DNA of 64,000 bases from Symbiodinium natans (GCA_905221605.1 CAJNDS010002245.1:1-64000), one strand, 5' to 3'. Counted from the stretch's first letter, positions 29,823 through 40,254 are shown. Numbers and translations are program-made. Notes: a model not told the origin generated them from the sequence alone.

Positions 29823-29933
29823 GATGTGGGGGTTTCTGAAAATTTGGGGTACCTACTTTGGGGGTCCTTATACAGGGGATGATGCGATATTTGGGGTATA
29901 GGCGTACCCTATTTTGGGAAACGCCCATGTGGG
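29823..29933. mobile_element. MITE-like element with ATGTGGGGGTTTC termini
   Basis: ATGTGGGGGTTTCTGAAAAT at the left and ATTTTGGGAAACGCCCATGT at the right are imperfect inverted repeats around a CCTTATA-type core. No coding capacity. Confidence 0.55.
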
Positions 29934-29939
29934 CACGAA

Positions 29940-30400
29940 GATTAGCCGTATTGTTGACTCAATCGTTGAACTTCAGATATTTTATATTTTCCTTGCTTGG
30001 GTTTATAAGGGACCCTATATACAAATTTGTTTCAAGGGGTTTAAAAGGCCAACCCCTACCTGGCTTACTTGCAAGTGTCTGCCTCAACACCCAACCTTGC
30101 CCCGAGTTGGCAACAGACCCAGGTGCCCGACAGCTGCCTGAGGAATACCGCGAGCGCGGGGGGCCTCGTGGGGGTTCGGGGGGGTAGTGCCCTCCCTCCG
30201 CACTGTTATTAAACCCGCTCGAATCGTGCGAGTGCATTCGAACTGTACCTGGAAGGTCCTCATTTCCATCATTCACAATAGGAGTAATTAGTACATCTCG
30301 GGTGAAGGGGGGAAGGGAGGGGGAGGAGCAGGGGGCGTGCATTCGTGTTGAGTTTTTAGCGGCTTGCTCTGCCACGTAGGAACAGGAGTTTAGGGTTAAA
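29940..30400. other. repeat-free stretch with conflicting ORFs
   Basis: A 188-codon minus ORF (29959-30525) and several + frames of 75-109 codons overlap. A + island near 30204-30252 (TRSNRASAFELYLE) ends at GAAG|GTCCTC. I cannot decide which frame is used. Confidence 0.4.
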
Positions 30401-30420
30401 AGCTGTTTGAGGCTGGTAAG

Positions 30421-30504
30421 TGGAGGGTTGATGCTGCAAGTCGTAGTGTCCGAACATTGGAGGCGAGATTCTATCGGCCCCACAAACCCGATAAGCCACA
30501 CTAA
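30421..30504 (+). CDS. candidate terminal exon, unknown basic protein
   Basis: GGTAAG acceptor, 27 codons, WRVDAASRSVRTLEAR then FYRPHKPDKPH, TAA. Phase 0. Basic C-terminus. Confidence 0.42.
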   Translation, partial: WRVDAASRSVRTLEARFYRPHKPDKPH

Positions 30505-30810
30505 ACCCCACGGAAGCCAGCCCAAGCCCGTCTTTTGGGGAGTTTATGAAAGTAGGGGTGCCCTTTCTGGGTTGCTTGAAGGGGTTTCTTTTCTATTTGG
30601 GGTACAAGAGGGGTAGATCATCTCCGGGGCTCCCTGAATCCAAAACCCTGAACCCTTAGCCCCAAACCCTCAGCCCCAAAACCCTAAGCCCTAAACCCGA
30701 AGCCCCAAAGCCCTGAAACCTAAGCCCCCAAACCCCAAACCCCGAACCCTAAACCCTAAATCCTAAGCCCTAAACCCTAAACAGCACACCTGTAAACCTT
30801 AAACTACAAG

Positions 30811-30902
30811 AGCCCGAGCAAACAAAACTCGCAGGGCTGGTGGAGCACGAGGGCGGGGTGGTGGTGAGCGACACGCAAGGCTGGTTGCAGGGCTGGGGTT
30901 GA
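30811..30902 (+). CDS. candidate terminal exon, unknown protein
   Basis: After ACTACAAG the frame reads EQTKLAGLVEHEGGV then VVSDTQGWLQGWG and stops at TGA. It lies between C-rich repeat and a G-rich block. Alternating hydrophobic pattern in the middle suggests beta structure. Confidence 0.43.
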
Positions 30903-31217
30903 TCTTCGAGAGTTTATGGTTTAGGTAAGGCTTTACGAAGGGGTCTTGGCAGCTTCTCTTCGGGGCTTTTTTTGGTCAGTCGGCCCAAGTCTGAGCGTGA
31001 TGGCACACGATCAGTTCTCCATTGTACCTTTTTGAGCCCCTGTCAGAACACGACCCCTTGTTGTCCCTTTTTGGTCCCCTGTCAGACCCTAAACCCTAAG
31101 CCCTAAACCCTAAACCCTAAACCCTAAACCCGAAACCCTAAACCCTAAACCCTGAACCCTAAACCCTAAACAGAATACGACCCCTTGTATTTAGGGTTTA
31201 TAGGGTTGTAGGGTAAG

Positions 31218-31304
31218 GGACATGGTGGGCACATGGTCCGTTTCATGACCATCCTCAAAGTCGCTGGCATGTCCCTGTTTGCCGTTTTTTTTGGCTTAGG
31301 CTAA
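31218..31304 (+). CDS. candidate terminal exon, hydrophobic C-terminus
   Basis: GGTAAG|G acceptor. The frame reads GHGGHMVRFMTILKV then AGMSLFAVFFGLG, TAA. The last 15 residues are membrane-like. TTTAGGG repeat follows. Confidence 0.42.
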   Translation, partial: GHGGHMVRFMTILKVAGMSLFAVFFGLG

Positions 31305-31436
31305 AGGGTTTAGGGTTTAGGGTTAGGGCTTAGGGTTTAGGGTTTAGGGTTTAGGGATTGAGGTTTGGCGTCTAGGGTTGAGGGTTCAGGGTTGAGGGGA
31401 ACCTTGTGCCCTAAGCCCTAAGCCCTCAACGGATCG

Positions 31437-31562
31437 ATGGCCCGCATGGATAAATTGTCCTTTGCCGAGCTTAGCGCCCTCCCAAAAGAAATCCCGAAGT
31501 CCCAACATACTAACTTCCAAAACCTTCAACCGGAAACCCCAAAGAGGGGCCTCAAACCCTGA
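31437..31562 (+). CDS. small ORF, 41 codons, unknown
   Basis: ATG 31437, MARMDKLSFAELSALP then KEIPKSQHTNFQNLQ, TGA 31560. It begins right after a C-rich telomeric block. Helical, charged. Could be a first exon. Confidence 0.42.
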   Translation: MARMDKLSFAELSALPKEIPKSQHTNFQNLQPETPKRGLKP

Positions 31563-31627
31563 TTCAAGCCGTAAACCCTAAACCCTCAACCCTCAACCCC
31601 AAACCCGAAACCCTAAACCCTATAAAG

Positions 31628-32228
31628 CCCAATTGAATCAATCCGTTGGAGGCCCGAACGCCCTCGTCCTTATCAGCCACGTGCCGGACCAGCCACTGCT
31701 GTGCCCCGACGGCTTTGGCAGTTTGGGGTTTCGGGTTTAGGATTTTGGGTTCAGGGTTTAGGGCTCTTGGGGTATCTGAGCCGTAGGGCGAGGGTGACGC
31801 CGAGCAAGGTCTTTAAGGGCTTTAGGCTTCCAGGCTCTGAGGCGATGGTTACAGGCTGGCGGCAAAAGACTTTGCAAGAGTCCCTCCCTCCCCCCACAAG
31901 GAGAGGCCTTCCAATTTTTCTGACTCTAAGCTGCAGCAGCTGCACACCTCCCGGAACTCGTGGCAGGCTTCCGATGGTTTCGGAGACCTTCCGCCTGCAG
32001 AAGGTGAAAATTGTGTGCCGTGCTCAGCGATGGGGTCAATCCTTGACGGGCTGAAGGGTTTTAAGTGGTTGACCGCAGTCAAGGGGTTTTGAAACATGGA
32101 GTCTTAAACCCTGAACCTGAACCCTGAACCCTGAACCCCAATTAAACCCTAAATCTTAAACCTGAAAAAAGTCTCAGGAAACGTTTGCCGCAGGGGGCCC
32201 TTGGGGTGCAGGCAAAGATTGAAGGGAT
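31628..32228 (+). CDS. candidate four-exon gene, unknown protein
   Basis: Exons 31628-31727, 31787-31808, 31931-32003 and about 32178-32228. Phases agree (2, 0, 1). The third acceptor has a pyrimidine tract (CCAATTTTTCTGACTCTAAG). Donors GTTTCG, GTCTTT, GTGAAA. Pieces: GPNALVLISHVPDQ, ARVTPSK, LQQLHTSRNSWQASD. The 117-codon + frame across 31701-32054 is an alternative reading of the same DNA. No family is recognised. Confidence 0.43.
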
Positions 32229-32414
32229 GATGTTTCATGAGCCCCTACAGGTCATGTAGGCCTTTTAAGGGCTGAGGTTAAGGGCGAAGTAGGGTTCAGG
32301 GTTTAGGGTTTAGGGCTAAGTAACGTTTAGAGTTGAGGGTTTAGGGCTCAGTAGGTGTTGGGGTTTAGGGTTTGCGCACCCATTCGTGGCGACACGGACT
32401 GTGGCAAGCTGAGG

Positions 32415-32525
32415 ATGTCTGGGAATACGCCGTGCAGTGAAAGATGTGCTTACGTCACAGACCAAGAGCCACCCCAAACCCCCAAATGCCAAACCCCAAT
32501 CCCTAAACCCCGAACCCTGCCCTAG
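32415..32525 (+). CDS. small ORF, 36 codons, unknown Cys/Pro-rich
   Basis: ATG 32415, MSGNTPCSERCAYVT, then DQEPPQTPKC and a Pro-rich end overlapping C-rich repeat, TAG. The frame is also open upstream (RGDTDCGKLR), so it may be an internal exon. Confidence 0.35.
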   Translation: MSGNTPCSERCAYVTDQEPPQTPKCQTPIPKPRTLP

Positions 32526-32569
32526 ATCAACACCTAAATTCGGAATAATTCCCAATAATATTCCCTTAT

Positions 32570-32805
32570 GGCCCCTTTGTAATTGCCATAATAACCTCCA
32601 AGACCCTACTCTAATATGATTATAGTAACCCTCAAAACCCTACTCTACTGTTGCTATAATAACCCCCAAAACTCAACTCTAACATTCCTATCATCGCCCC
32701 CAAAACCCTACTCCAATGCTCCTATAATAACCCCCAAAACCCTCCCAAAACCCTACTCTAAAAACTACCATAATAGTAACCCCCCAAAACCCTACCCTAA
32801 TGATT
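32570..32805. repeat. ~43-bp degenerate tandem repeat
   Basis: CCCCAAAACCCTACTCTAATG..CTATAATAACC recurs about five times. It combines a CCCTAA-like unit with a CTATAATAA core like that of the MITEs. Confidence 0.75.
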
Positions 32806-32933
32806 CCCTAAACCCTAAACCCTAAGCCCTAAACCCTAAACCCTAAACCCTAAACCCTAAACCCTAAACCTTAAACCCTAAACCCTAAACCCTAAACCCT
32901 AAACCCTAGAAGCCCCAAATGTTGCGCCTCCAG

Positions 32934-32985
32934 GCGCGGATGGCTGGAGACCACCGACTCCGGCGCAGTGATGGATGCCTTCGAG
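32934..32985 (+). CDS. candidate exon, unknown protein
   Basis: CCTCCAG|G acceptor (phase 2). The frame reads RGWLETTDSGAVMDAF and ends GAG before GTCACC. GC-ending codons predominate. Phase does not match the next model. Confidence 0.4.
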
Positions 32986-32999
32986 GTCACCGAGATTTT

Positions 33000-33260
33000 A
33001 GGGTTTTTGGGGTTTGGGGTTTAGGGTTTAGGGGCTTGGGGGTTTAGGGTTGAGGGTTTGGGGTTTAGGGATCTAGGGTTTTTGGGGTTCAGGGGTTTAG
33101 GGATCTAGGGTTTAGGGTTTTTAGGGTCTAGGGTTCAGGGTTTAGGGTTTAGGTTCAGGGTTTATGGGTGTAGAGGGTTGAGTTTTTGGGTTCAGGGGTT
33201 TAGGGTTCAGGGTTTTGGGATTCAGGGCTTTAGGGTTGTGGGTTTCAGGGTTTAGGGTCT
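33000..33260. repeat. G-rich mixed telomere-like block
   Basis: TTTAGGG, TTTTGGGG, TTCAGGG and CTAGGG units with no consistent period. No coding signal. Confidence 0.85.
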
Positions 33261-33304
33261 TCGGGTAGGGTCTTAAGGGGGGAAAGTTTGCTTAAAGTGC
33301 ACAG

Positions 33305-34079
33305 GTTTGGCGCTTGGGGTTGCGACGTTCTGAGCTCAACAAGCCAACGGTGGCATCGTGAGTCAGGTGGAACCCTGCGCCTGAAGCTCCTATTCTCGTA
33401 AGACCCTCAGCGCTAAGCTCCTAAAGCCCTAAACGCTGAAGCCCGAAGCCCCAAACGGACCTTGCCGTGAGTAGGGAATGAGGGAATTTGGTAACCTTAC
33501 ATCCCCTAAGAGGGGTTGTTCGGGTGACATAAGGTACCTACTTCCTCATTCCCTACGAAGAACGCCCCGCTAAGAATTCCCTACAAAGAACGCCCTACTA
33601 AGAGAGCCAGTAGGCAGAGCCAGACTGCCACTGGCAGCAGGTGTGCGACGCTGCCACGGACGAACCCTTGTCCAGTGAGCGCCGTGGACTTGGCCGGGTT
33701 TAGGGTTTAGGGTTTAGGGTTTAGGGTTTAGGGTTTAGGGTTTAGGGTTTAGGGTTGTTTACGTAGAGGGTTCGGGTAAACCCTAAGCCCTTGGACCACA
33801 ACCTTCCCTAAAGCCCAAGCCCGGGTGTCTAGAATTTAGGGCTCTTGGGTGCTTGTAATTAAGTGGGGTGACTGGTTTCGGTATCCGTACGACAGGTACA
33901 TCTAGCCCACTTGATTTGCCGTTAAACCCTAAACACTACCCTAAACCCTAAACCCTAAACCCTAAACCCTAAACCCTAAACCCTAAACCCTAAACCCTAA
34001 AGTGGTAGTCTACTCGAACTCAAGCCACAGGGACGGCCGCACTGGAGCAGGCCCTGATGCAGGCCAGAGGGTGCTTTGG
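33305..34079 (+). CDS. candidate three-exon gene fragment, unknown protein
   Basis: Exons 33305-33366, 33618-33697 and 34009-34079, phases 1 and 0. Acceptors TGCACAG|G, GTAGGCAG, GTGGTAG; donors GTGGAA, GTTTAGGG, GTTTAGGG. Pieces: FGAWGCDVLSSTSQR, CHWQQVCDAATDEPL, STRTQATGTAALEQA, then LMQARGCFG. The last intron begins with TTTAGGG repeat and ends in CCCTAAA repeat. The first holds an inverted-repeat element. The final exon could continue through a phase-2 acceptor downstream. Confidence 0.48.
33471..33556. mobile_element. short inverted-repeat element
   Basis: GTAGGGAATGAGG at 33471 and its exact complement CCTCATTCCCTAC ending at 33556. A partial extra copy of the right end (ATTCCCTACAAAGAACGCCC) follows. 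Confidence 0.65.
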
Positions 34080-34989
34080 GTTTAGGGTTTAGGGTTTAGG
34101 GTTCAGGGTTCAGGGTTCAGGGTTTAGGGTTTAGGTTTTTGGGAATAGCGTGCAGGCTTTGTTTGGGGTTTGAGGTGTAGGCTTTGGGGTTCAGGGTTCA
34201 GGGCGTGGGTGTAGGCTTTGGGGTTTTAGAGTGCGCCTTGGAGGTTGATGGATTGAAAGACTTGATAACTGGGGCTTGAAGTGGGGGACGCTAGAGCTGC
34301 CACTGGTTGACGCCTGTTTTGGGGTACTTATAACCCTACTCATCTACTCTTGAAGCATTTCAGCCAGGAGGCTCAACCCTAAACCCTAAACCCTAATCCC
34401 GATTCCCTAAACGGAGGGTGGGCTTTGGGGTGCTCGCGGCTAGAAGGGTGCCCGAAACCCCGCGGCCTCATGCCCTTGCATCCCCCACAGGCCTAACAAC
34501 CAAGAGCCCTAAACCTCCCCAAGCACGGAAGCCCTGAGCCGCAAACCTGAATCCCCGACACCCCTAACCACGAAACCCCCAGACCCAGACTCTTAAACCC
34601 TAAACCCTCAACCCGCGCTCGGAGGCAATCCAGGCTCCCGCGGCACGCCAGGCGCGCGGTTCTGCTCCGCAAGTTTTCTTTCTCTTTGTTGGGGTTTGGG
34701 GTTTAGGGTTTAGGGTTTAGGTACCCTAAACCTAAACCCTAGCGTTTAGGGTTCATTTTCGGTCCCAAGCTCTCAGAATTACCCGCTCGTTTCCCAAGCT
34801 TCGAGCCTTTGGCAAGGCCAGAAAGCCTGAAGCTCGTGAGCCTAAACACCCTCAACCAAAGACCTGCGAAGCCCGAAACCCTAGGCCCTCAACCATAACC
34901 CAAATCCTACGTATGTGTATAATGATAACACATCGCCCCGAAAGACTCATCCTAACACCATAGGCCAAAATCAGCCCTAAGCCCTATGC

Positions 34990-35100
34990 CCGAATGAGAT
35001 ACGCCACTTTGTTGAAACCTTGAATGCGGAGACCTAACTAAACAGGCCCTTTTCAGGAAGTTCCCCCCAAACAGTGTGCCAACATTAAGCGTTAAGATTG
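34990..35100 (+). CDS. candidate terminal exon, unknown
   Basis: From ACTAAACAG|G (35047) the frame reads ALFRKFPPNSVPTLS then VKIG, TAG. The preceding 50 bases are also open in another frame. Weak. Confidence 0.3.
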
Positions 35101-35161
35101 GCTAGGTCGATGTAGGCACACGGCGCACCCGGGCGTCGCGTCTTCGAAGCTTCTTTTGCAA

Positions 35162-35290
35162 CTTGGGATGTTTCCCCTTATACTAACACTCCTTAATGGG
35201 GATTATAGTGCCCCCATTATCATCCCCATTAAGGGTGCCCCTATCATCATCCCCATTAAGGATTGTTAGTATACGGGGGAACATCCCAAG
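35162..35290. mobile_element. MITE-like element, family M3, copy 1
   Basis: CTTGGGATGTTTCCCC and its near complement form ~40-bp inverted arms with TATACTAACACTCCTTAATGGGGAT. The ATCCCCATTAAGG motif is duplicated inside. Confidence 0.85.
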
Positions 35291-35433
35291 TTGCAACTGT
35301 CATGGCTCTTGGACGTCTGTGATCGCCAAATGCAAGCCTGTCCGCGCTTTCCGACTTCTGGGCTGACTTGGTCTCGCACTTTAGGGTTTAGGGCTTAGGG
35401 TTTAGGGTTTGGGGTGTAGGGTTTAGGGTTTAG

Positions 35434-35744
35434 GGGCCGGCGCTGGCAGAATCTGCGGGAGAGAGAGGAGTGCCATGCTCAGGTGATGGTCGAGATCGAT
35501 GGCCAGGCTGCCAGCGAGGGTTTTTGTGCTTCTGGTTTACATTAGAGACGGTGTAGGAAGGTGTCGAGGCGCTTTACCTGATCCCGGAAGCGTGAAGCCC
35601 CAGACCCGCTATGCGCCGAACCCTAAGGCCTACACCGGAAACCCGACCAAACCCCCAAACCCTTCTACGTTGATCGAACGACGCAAGTCCGACCGAACCT
35701 CGAACCTCGAACCCGAACCCCAAACCCCAAACCCCAAACCCTAA
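35434..35744 (+). CDS. candidate two-exon gene, unknown protein
   Basis: Exon 35434-35519 (TTTAG|G, phase 2; donor GTTTTT, phase 1) reads RRWQNLREREECHAQ then VMVEIDGQAASE. Exon 35557-35744 (GTGTAG|G) reads GRCRGALPDPGSVK and a long Pro/Asn-rich region, ending TAA. The intron is only 37 nt. The end of exon 2 overlaps CCCCAAA-type repeat, so the real stop may be earlier. Confidence 0.43.
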
Positions 35745-35874
35745 ACCGCAAACCCCACACCCCAAACCCAAACCCCAAACCTCAAACCTTACCCAAAGCT
35801 TAAACCCTAAACCCTACACCCTAAAGAAGCCTAAAGAAGCCTAAAGAAGCCTAAAGGCCCCAAACCCTATTCAG

Positions 35875-36128
35875 GCGAGGCCCTGAAAACAGGGATGGGG
35901 CCCTGGCATTTGCCCTAGATTCCTTCCGAAGCTTCAGCTGTTCAGGGTATAGGGTTCTAGGGTTTCGGGTTCAGGGTTCATGGTATCAGGTTCTAGGGCT
36001 TAGGCGTTTTGGGCTTTAGGGTTTTGGTGGGGCGTATGTTTACATGCATGCATGCATGCATACATACATAATTCATATATACATACATACATACGTACGT
36101 ACATACGTACATACATACATATGTACGT

Positions 36129-36159
<31 letters not shown>

Positions 36160-36429
36160 TTTTTGTTTTAAGAGTACACGGTTCTAGGGTTTAGCTTTCA
36201 GGTTAGGGTTTAGGGCTTGCAGCGTGCAGGGAATGTTTCTTGAGTCATAACCTGAGACCCGATAAGATGTTCGAGCAAGAAGCTCCTGACCCCCGAATGT
36301 TTTGGACTGCACCCTGCACCCTAAACCCTAAACCGTAACCCCTAAACCCCGAAAGCCTGAACCCTAAGAAAAACAGCCTGCCTGGGCAGGTTCCACAGCT
36401 GGACTGCTTCTTTGGCCTGCCGGCGGGAG
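35875..36429 (+). CDS. candidate two-exon fragment, unknown
   Basis: Exon 35875-35946 (ATTCAG|G, phase 2; donor GTATAG) reads RGPENRDGALAFALD. Exon 36390-36429 (GGGCAG|G) reads FHSWTASLACRRE before GTGGAC. Phase agrees. The intron contains the CATA/TA microsatellite at 36048-36161. All three frames are open in exon 2. Confidence 0.35.
36048..36161. repeat. CATG/CATA/CGTA and TA/TCTA microsatellite
   Basis: Tetranucleotide repeats grade into (ATCT)n and (TA)n. Confidence 0.95.
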
Positions 36430-36527
36430 GTGGACCCTAAAGCCTAAACCCCAAACCCTAAACCCTGAACCCTAAACCCTACATCTTAAGCCCTAAAACC
36501 TAAAACCTAAACCCTAAACCCTAAACC

Positions 36528-36559
<32 letters not shown>

Positions 36560-36715
36560 ACCCTGAACTCTGAACCCTGAACCCTGAACCCTAAACCCTA
36601 AACCCTGAACCCTAAACCCTAAACCCTAAACCCTAAACCCTAAACCCTAAACCCGAAACCCGAAACCCGAAACCCTAAACCCTAAACCCTAAACCCTAAA
36701 CCCTAAACCCCAAGC
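36420..36715. repeat. C-rich telomeric array with CCCTCAA, CCCTGAA and CCCGAAA blocks
   Basis: Variant heptamers occur as separate consecutive runs (five CCCTCAA, then CCCTGAA, later three CCCGAAA) within CCCTAAA. Confidence 0.95.
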
Positions 36716-37280
36716 CATGCCAGGCTCCCTGCCGGTCTCCCTGGCAGCTGCGCGGGGTGCTTTGGTCGACGGGCCCTTCAAGGCCCTCTGCCTCAACCCT
36801 ACAAGATACCCTAGGGTTGGGTTTAGGGTTTAAGGTTTAGGGTTTAGGGTTTAGGGTTTAGGATTTAGGGTTTAGGCTTTAGAGTCTAGGGTTTAGGCTT
36901 TAGGCTTTAGGGTTTAGGGTTTAGGCTTTAGGCTTTAGGCTTTAGGGTTGAGGGTTTAGGGTTTCGTTTTTAGGGCACCAAGTATACAAATAAGAACTAC
37001 ATTGGGGTCTAAAGTCTGTAATTAATACCTACTTTGGCCCGTTTGGAGCCTTAGGGTAAGCTCAGGGACTCGCGCCCCTTGAAATACAATGGCTTCTAGG
37101 GCGTTTCGGGGTTAGGGGGGTTTAGTTTAGAGGTTTAGTTTAGGGGTTTAGAGGTTTGGGAGTTTAGGGGTTTCGGGGTTTAGGAGTTCAACTTAACGCA
37201 GTTCGTTTCAGCTGCAATTCAGGAGTGTTTACAAAATCACCATAGAATCCCGAAAACCCATGAATCCAGAAGTTAAAAAG

Positions 37281-38311
37281 AATTAAATCCTGATTTAATT
37301 GTTGCTTCTGGGTTGGGTTTTGACCTACCTCGACATACCTTATCCCTACAAAAACACAATTAACTCGTGATGTAATTGTGTTTCTTTGCGTTTGACTGGA
37401 AGAAAATTAAATCGCGAGTTAATGGTGTAGCAAAGACTTGTGCGAATTGGTACCTGTTTGCACCATTAAATCATGATTTAATTGCACTATTTCCTATTAC
37501 GATTAGTCTGATTATTACTATTACTATTAGTCTTATTATTACTATTAATATTCGTATGATTACTACTATTACTATTACTATTCCTATGATTATTATGTTT
37601 ACTACTATTATTATCCTTATTCTTCTTATTATTATTTTTCTTATTACTATTACTATTACTTACTCTTACTATTACGAATACTATTACTATTACTATCACT
37701 ATTACTATTGCTATTGCTATTGCTTTTGCTTTTGCTATTGCTATTGCTATTGCTATTATTATTATTCTTCTTATTGTTACTACGATTATTATTATTACTA
37801 TTATTATTATTCCAATTATTCTCATTATTACTATTACTATTACTATTACTATTACTATTACTATTCTTCTTCTTATTGTTACTACTATTATGATTATTCT
37901 TATTATTATTCATATTATTATCATTATTACTATTATTATTATTATTCTTATTATTACTATTATTATTACTATTACTATTATTATTATTATTACTATTATT
38001 ATTATTACTATCATTATTACGATTATTATTACTATTATTATTACTATTACTTTAGGGGGAACAATTAAATCATGATTTAATTGTTGAAAGGTAGGGGGGA
38101 ACAATTAAATCGTGATTTAATTGTTTCTGCGGGTTGGGATCGTCTAGCAGAAACAATTAAATCCTGATTTAATTGTTTTCCTTGAGCAGCTTGCCGGCAT
38201 GGCATGCTGCGTCGCGCGACGTTAACAGGCAATTAAATCGAGAGTTAATTGTGCTGGACCTAAGGGGCGTCGAGCCGGCCCGATGCCGGTCAATTAACTT
38301 CAGAGTTAATT
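37281..38311. repeat. cluster of nine AATTAAATC..GATTTAATT palindromes around an ATT/ACT tract
   Basis: Near-perfect palindromes of 18-28 bp lie at 37281, 37354, 37406, 37465, 38060, 38100, 38151, 38230 and 38291. Most are AACAATTAAATC-N(2-4)-GATTTAATTGTT. Between the fourth and fifth lies about 550 bp of imperfect (ATT/ACT)n. The Tyr-rich and Ile/Asn-rich ORFs here are simple-sequence artefacts. The palindromes may be stem-loops, protein sites or terminal repeats of nested small elements. Confidence 0.85.
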
Positions 38312-38325
38312 TTCCTTAACTCTTG

Positions 38326-38547
38326 GATTCACTGTCTTCCATCCCGATTTCTAATTTCCCTCCTCTTAATGAGGTACATCAGTGCCCCATATGGCGGTTC
38401 CTTGTTCAGGTTAAAGGAATCTTCCTGAATTCAGAGGTGTTGGGGTGTCTGCGCGGGAGGTCGTTCTGCTGCGCGGGCTCGGTTTGCTCTAGGAAGTACT
38501 CCGGAACTGCGAAACTTCCAGCAAACTCTCAGGATATGAGGGTTTAG
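38326..38547 (+). CDS. 74-codon ORF, unknown, doubtful
   Basis: Frame from about 38326 to TGA near 38547, SIPISNFPPLNEVHQ then CPIWRFLVQVKGIF. It follows the palindrome cluster. There is no ATG near its start. Possible splice signals (TTCAG at 38407, CAG|GTTAAA) could divide it. Confidence 0.3.
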   Translation, partial: DSLSSIPISNFPPLNEVHQCPIWRFLVQVKGIFLNSEVLGCLRGRSFCCAGSVCSRKYSGTAKLPANSQDMRV

Positions 38548-38733
38548 GGTTTAGGGTTGCGAGACATTCCCCAAAAGATCCCTAAGCACTCAGAAGTGGT
38601 GGCACCGTCAGCAAGAGTCTCCTGAAGGCTGAAATTCCCCGAGCCCTACATTATCCTAAGCCTTAATTAACCCCCCAAATCACTTGAAGCCTAAACCCTG
38701 AACCCTAAACGCTAAACCCTAAATCCATGGGAG

Positions 38734-38787
38734 GTCTCTGAGGCCCGCGAGGTCGGGCGTGCGCTGGTCTTCCGCGGCGAGCTGAAG
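38734..38787 (+). CDS. candidate exon, unknown
   Basis: TGGGAG|G acceptor. The frame reads VSEAREVGRALVFRG then ELK, followed by GCAGGG (GC donor) or GTGTAGG further on. Upstream CCATGG is also in frame. Confidence 0.36.
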
Positions 38788-38860
38788 GCAGGGTGTAGGA
38801 TTTATCGATGGCGTGGGGTTTCCGGGGTTCACGGTTATATGGGAACATATACAAACATGC

Positions 38861-39013
38861 CTGTACATATTATATATATATATATGTAAAACTGTTGTAT
38901 ACCGATAGATGTGTATCTATCTATCTATCTATCTATCTACGCATCTATATATATATATATTCATACTCATATACCTCTCTCTGCTCGCCCTCTCTCTCTC
39001 TCTATATATATAT
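38861..39013. repeat. TA / ATCT / CT microsatellites
   Basis: TATATATA, (ATCT)n, further TA and CTCTCT tracts. The 78-codon frame over them is Tyr/Ile-rich and not credible. Confidence 0.93.
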
Positions 39014-39400
39014 AACTCATACACGAATTGTGTTTAGGGGTTAAAGCCTAGAGGCTTGGATGAGGTTTGCTATCGCAAGGTTTTAAACTGTATATAGGGC
39101 TTTGGCTGTTCACGCTTCGTTAAGAGACCTTGCTTGTGAGTACCCACGGGCCTCAAGTGCTAGGAAGCGCTCGACCCCATTTTCAAGGTTGTTTATAGTT
39201 CATCACAGGAGGGGTAAACCCTAAACCCCAAACCCGAAATCCTGACAACCCTAGGAAGCCTAAACCCTAAACTGCCCCAAACCCCGCACCCTTAGACCCA
39301 CTTCAGCTTCCCTGAGACATCAGGGTTTATAGCTTTGGATAGGGGGCCCGTTGAAATTTAAACTGGGTATTTAGGGTAGTTTGTATCATGAGAGTGTGAG

Positions 39401-39766
39401 GATGATCGATTGTGGCAGTCGCCTAGGCTCCTGTATTGCAAGGTTCTGAAAGCCCCAACATTGAGCACGCGTAAGCACGCCTAAACTCTAGGAACCCAAA
39501 CCCCAACCCACGGGAAACCCACAACCCTAGCCCTAGCGCCCTCGCGCCCAAACCCCAAAACCGACAAACCCAAAGCCGTAACCTCCTGGGCAGATATAAG
39601 GTACCTACATCCCGACTCCCAAACCCGAAGCCCCAAAACCCAAAACCCTAAACCCGAAATCCTTAAGTAGTTACTTCCCTAAGTAAGGTAAAGGCCATCC
39701 ACCGCCACCCAGGAAGGCGTAGCCAACCTCGAGGCTATGGACGAATGCGCGCGGCGTCTCCGCCAG
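39401..39766 (+). CDS. candidate two-exon fragment, unknown
   Basis: Exon 39401-39442 (TGTGAG|G, donor AAG|GTTCTG, phase 0) reads DDRLWQSPRLLYCK. Exon 39713-39766 (CACCCAG|G, donor CAG|GTGCAA, phase 0) reads EGVANLEAMDECARRL, a typical amphipathic helix. Phase agrees. C-rich repeat follows. Confidence 0.48.
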
Positions 39767-39777
39767 GTGCAACCCGA

Positions 39778-39935
39778 AACCCTAAACCCTAAACCCTAAA
39801 CCCTAAACCCTAAACCCTAAACCCTAAACCCTAGACCCTAGACCCTAGACCCTAGACCCTAGACCCTAGACCCTAGACCCTAGACCCTAAACCCTAAACC
39901 CTACACCCTACACCCTAAACCCTAAACCCTCAACC
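39778..39935. repeat. (CCCTAAA)n array with (CCCTAGA)n and CCCTACA blocks
   Basis: Seven CCCTAAA, then nine consecutive CCCTAGA, then CCCTAAA, CCCTACA and CCCTAAA again, ending in a C homopolymer. Confidence 0.97.
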
Positions 39936-39950
39936 CCCCCCCCCCCCCCC

Positions 39951-40142
39951 ATGAAGCTCTCCCTGAGCCCAGCAAGCCCTGAAGTCTTCCGGTCAGCTTT
40001 GATGTCTCTAGTTTCAAGTCCTCAGTTCCAAACATGCAGCAAGCTACAGCAGCTCCCAAAAGGGTCGCCGAAGAGTGCTGAGTCCGTCCTAGACCCACCC
40101 CCCAACCCTCCGGCGTTCTGCACCTCTCAGGCATGCTGCTAG
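39951..40142 (+). CDS. 63-codon ORF, Ser/Pro-rich, unknown
   Basis: ATG 39951 directly follows the C homopolymer. MKLSLSPASPEVFRS, then SLVSSPQFQTCSKLQ and a Pro-rich end, TAG. Another + segment (40156-40254) after TTTTTGTAG reads KLMPASKPKSRHQL to TAA and may be a following exon. Unknown family. Confidence 0.43.
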   Translation: MKLSLSPASPEVFRSALMSLVSSPQFQTCSKLQQLPKGSPKSAESVLDPPPNPPAFCTSQACC

Positions 40143-40155
40143 GTACTTTTTGTAG

Positions 40156-40254
40156 AAGCTGATGCCAGCCTCCAAACCAAAGTCCAGACACCAACTTGAT
40201 CGCCCACGCCGTGCGGCTTCTCGAAGGGAGCCTTCCGACGCCTTGAAACCCTAA
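40156..40254 (+). CDS. candidate terminal exon, basic
   Basis: Acceptor ACTTTTTGTAG, 32 codons, Arg/Lys/Ser-rich (DRPRRAASRREPSD), TAA in a C-rich unit. Confidence 0.38.
   Translation, partial: KLMPASKPKSRHQLDRPRRAASRREPSDALKP

Noticed and set aside
37376-38104. ORFs of up to 230 codons rich in Tyr, Ile, Leu or Asn
   Set aside because: Direct translation of the imperfect ATT/ACT trinucleotide tract in different frames.
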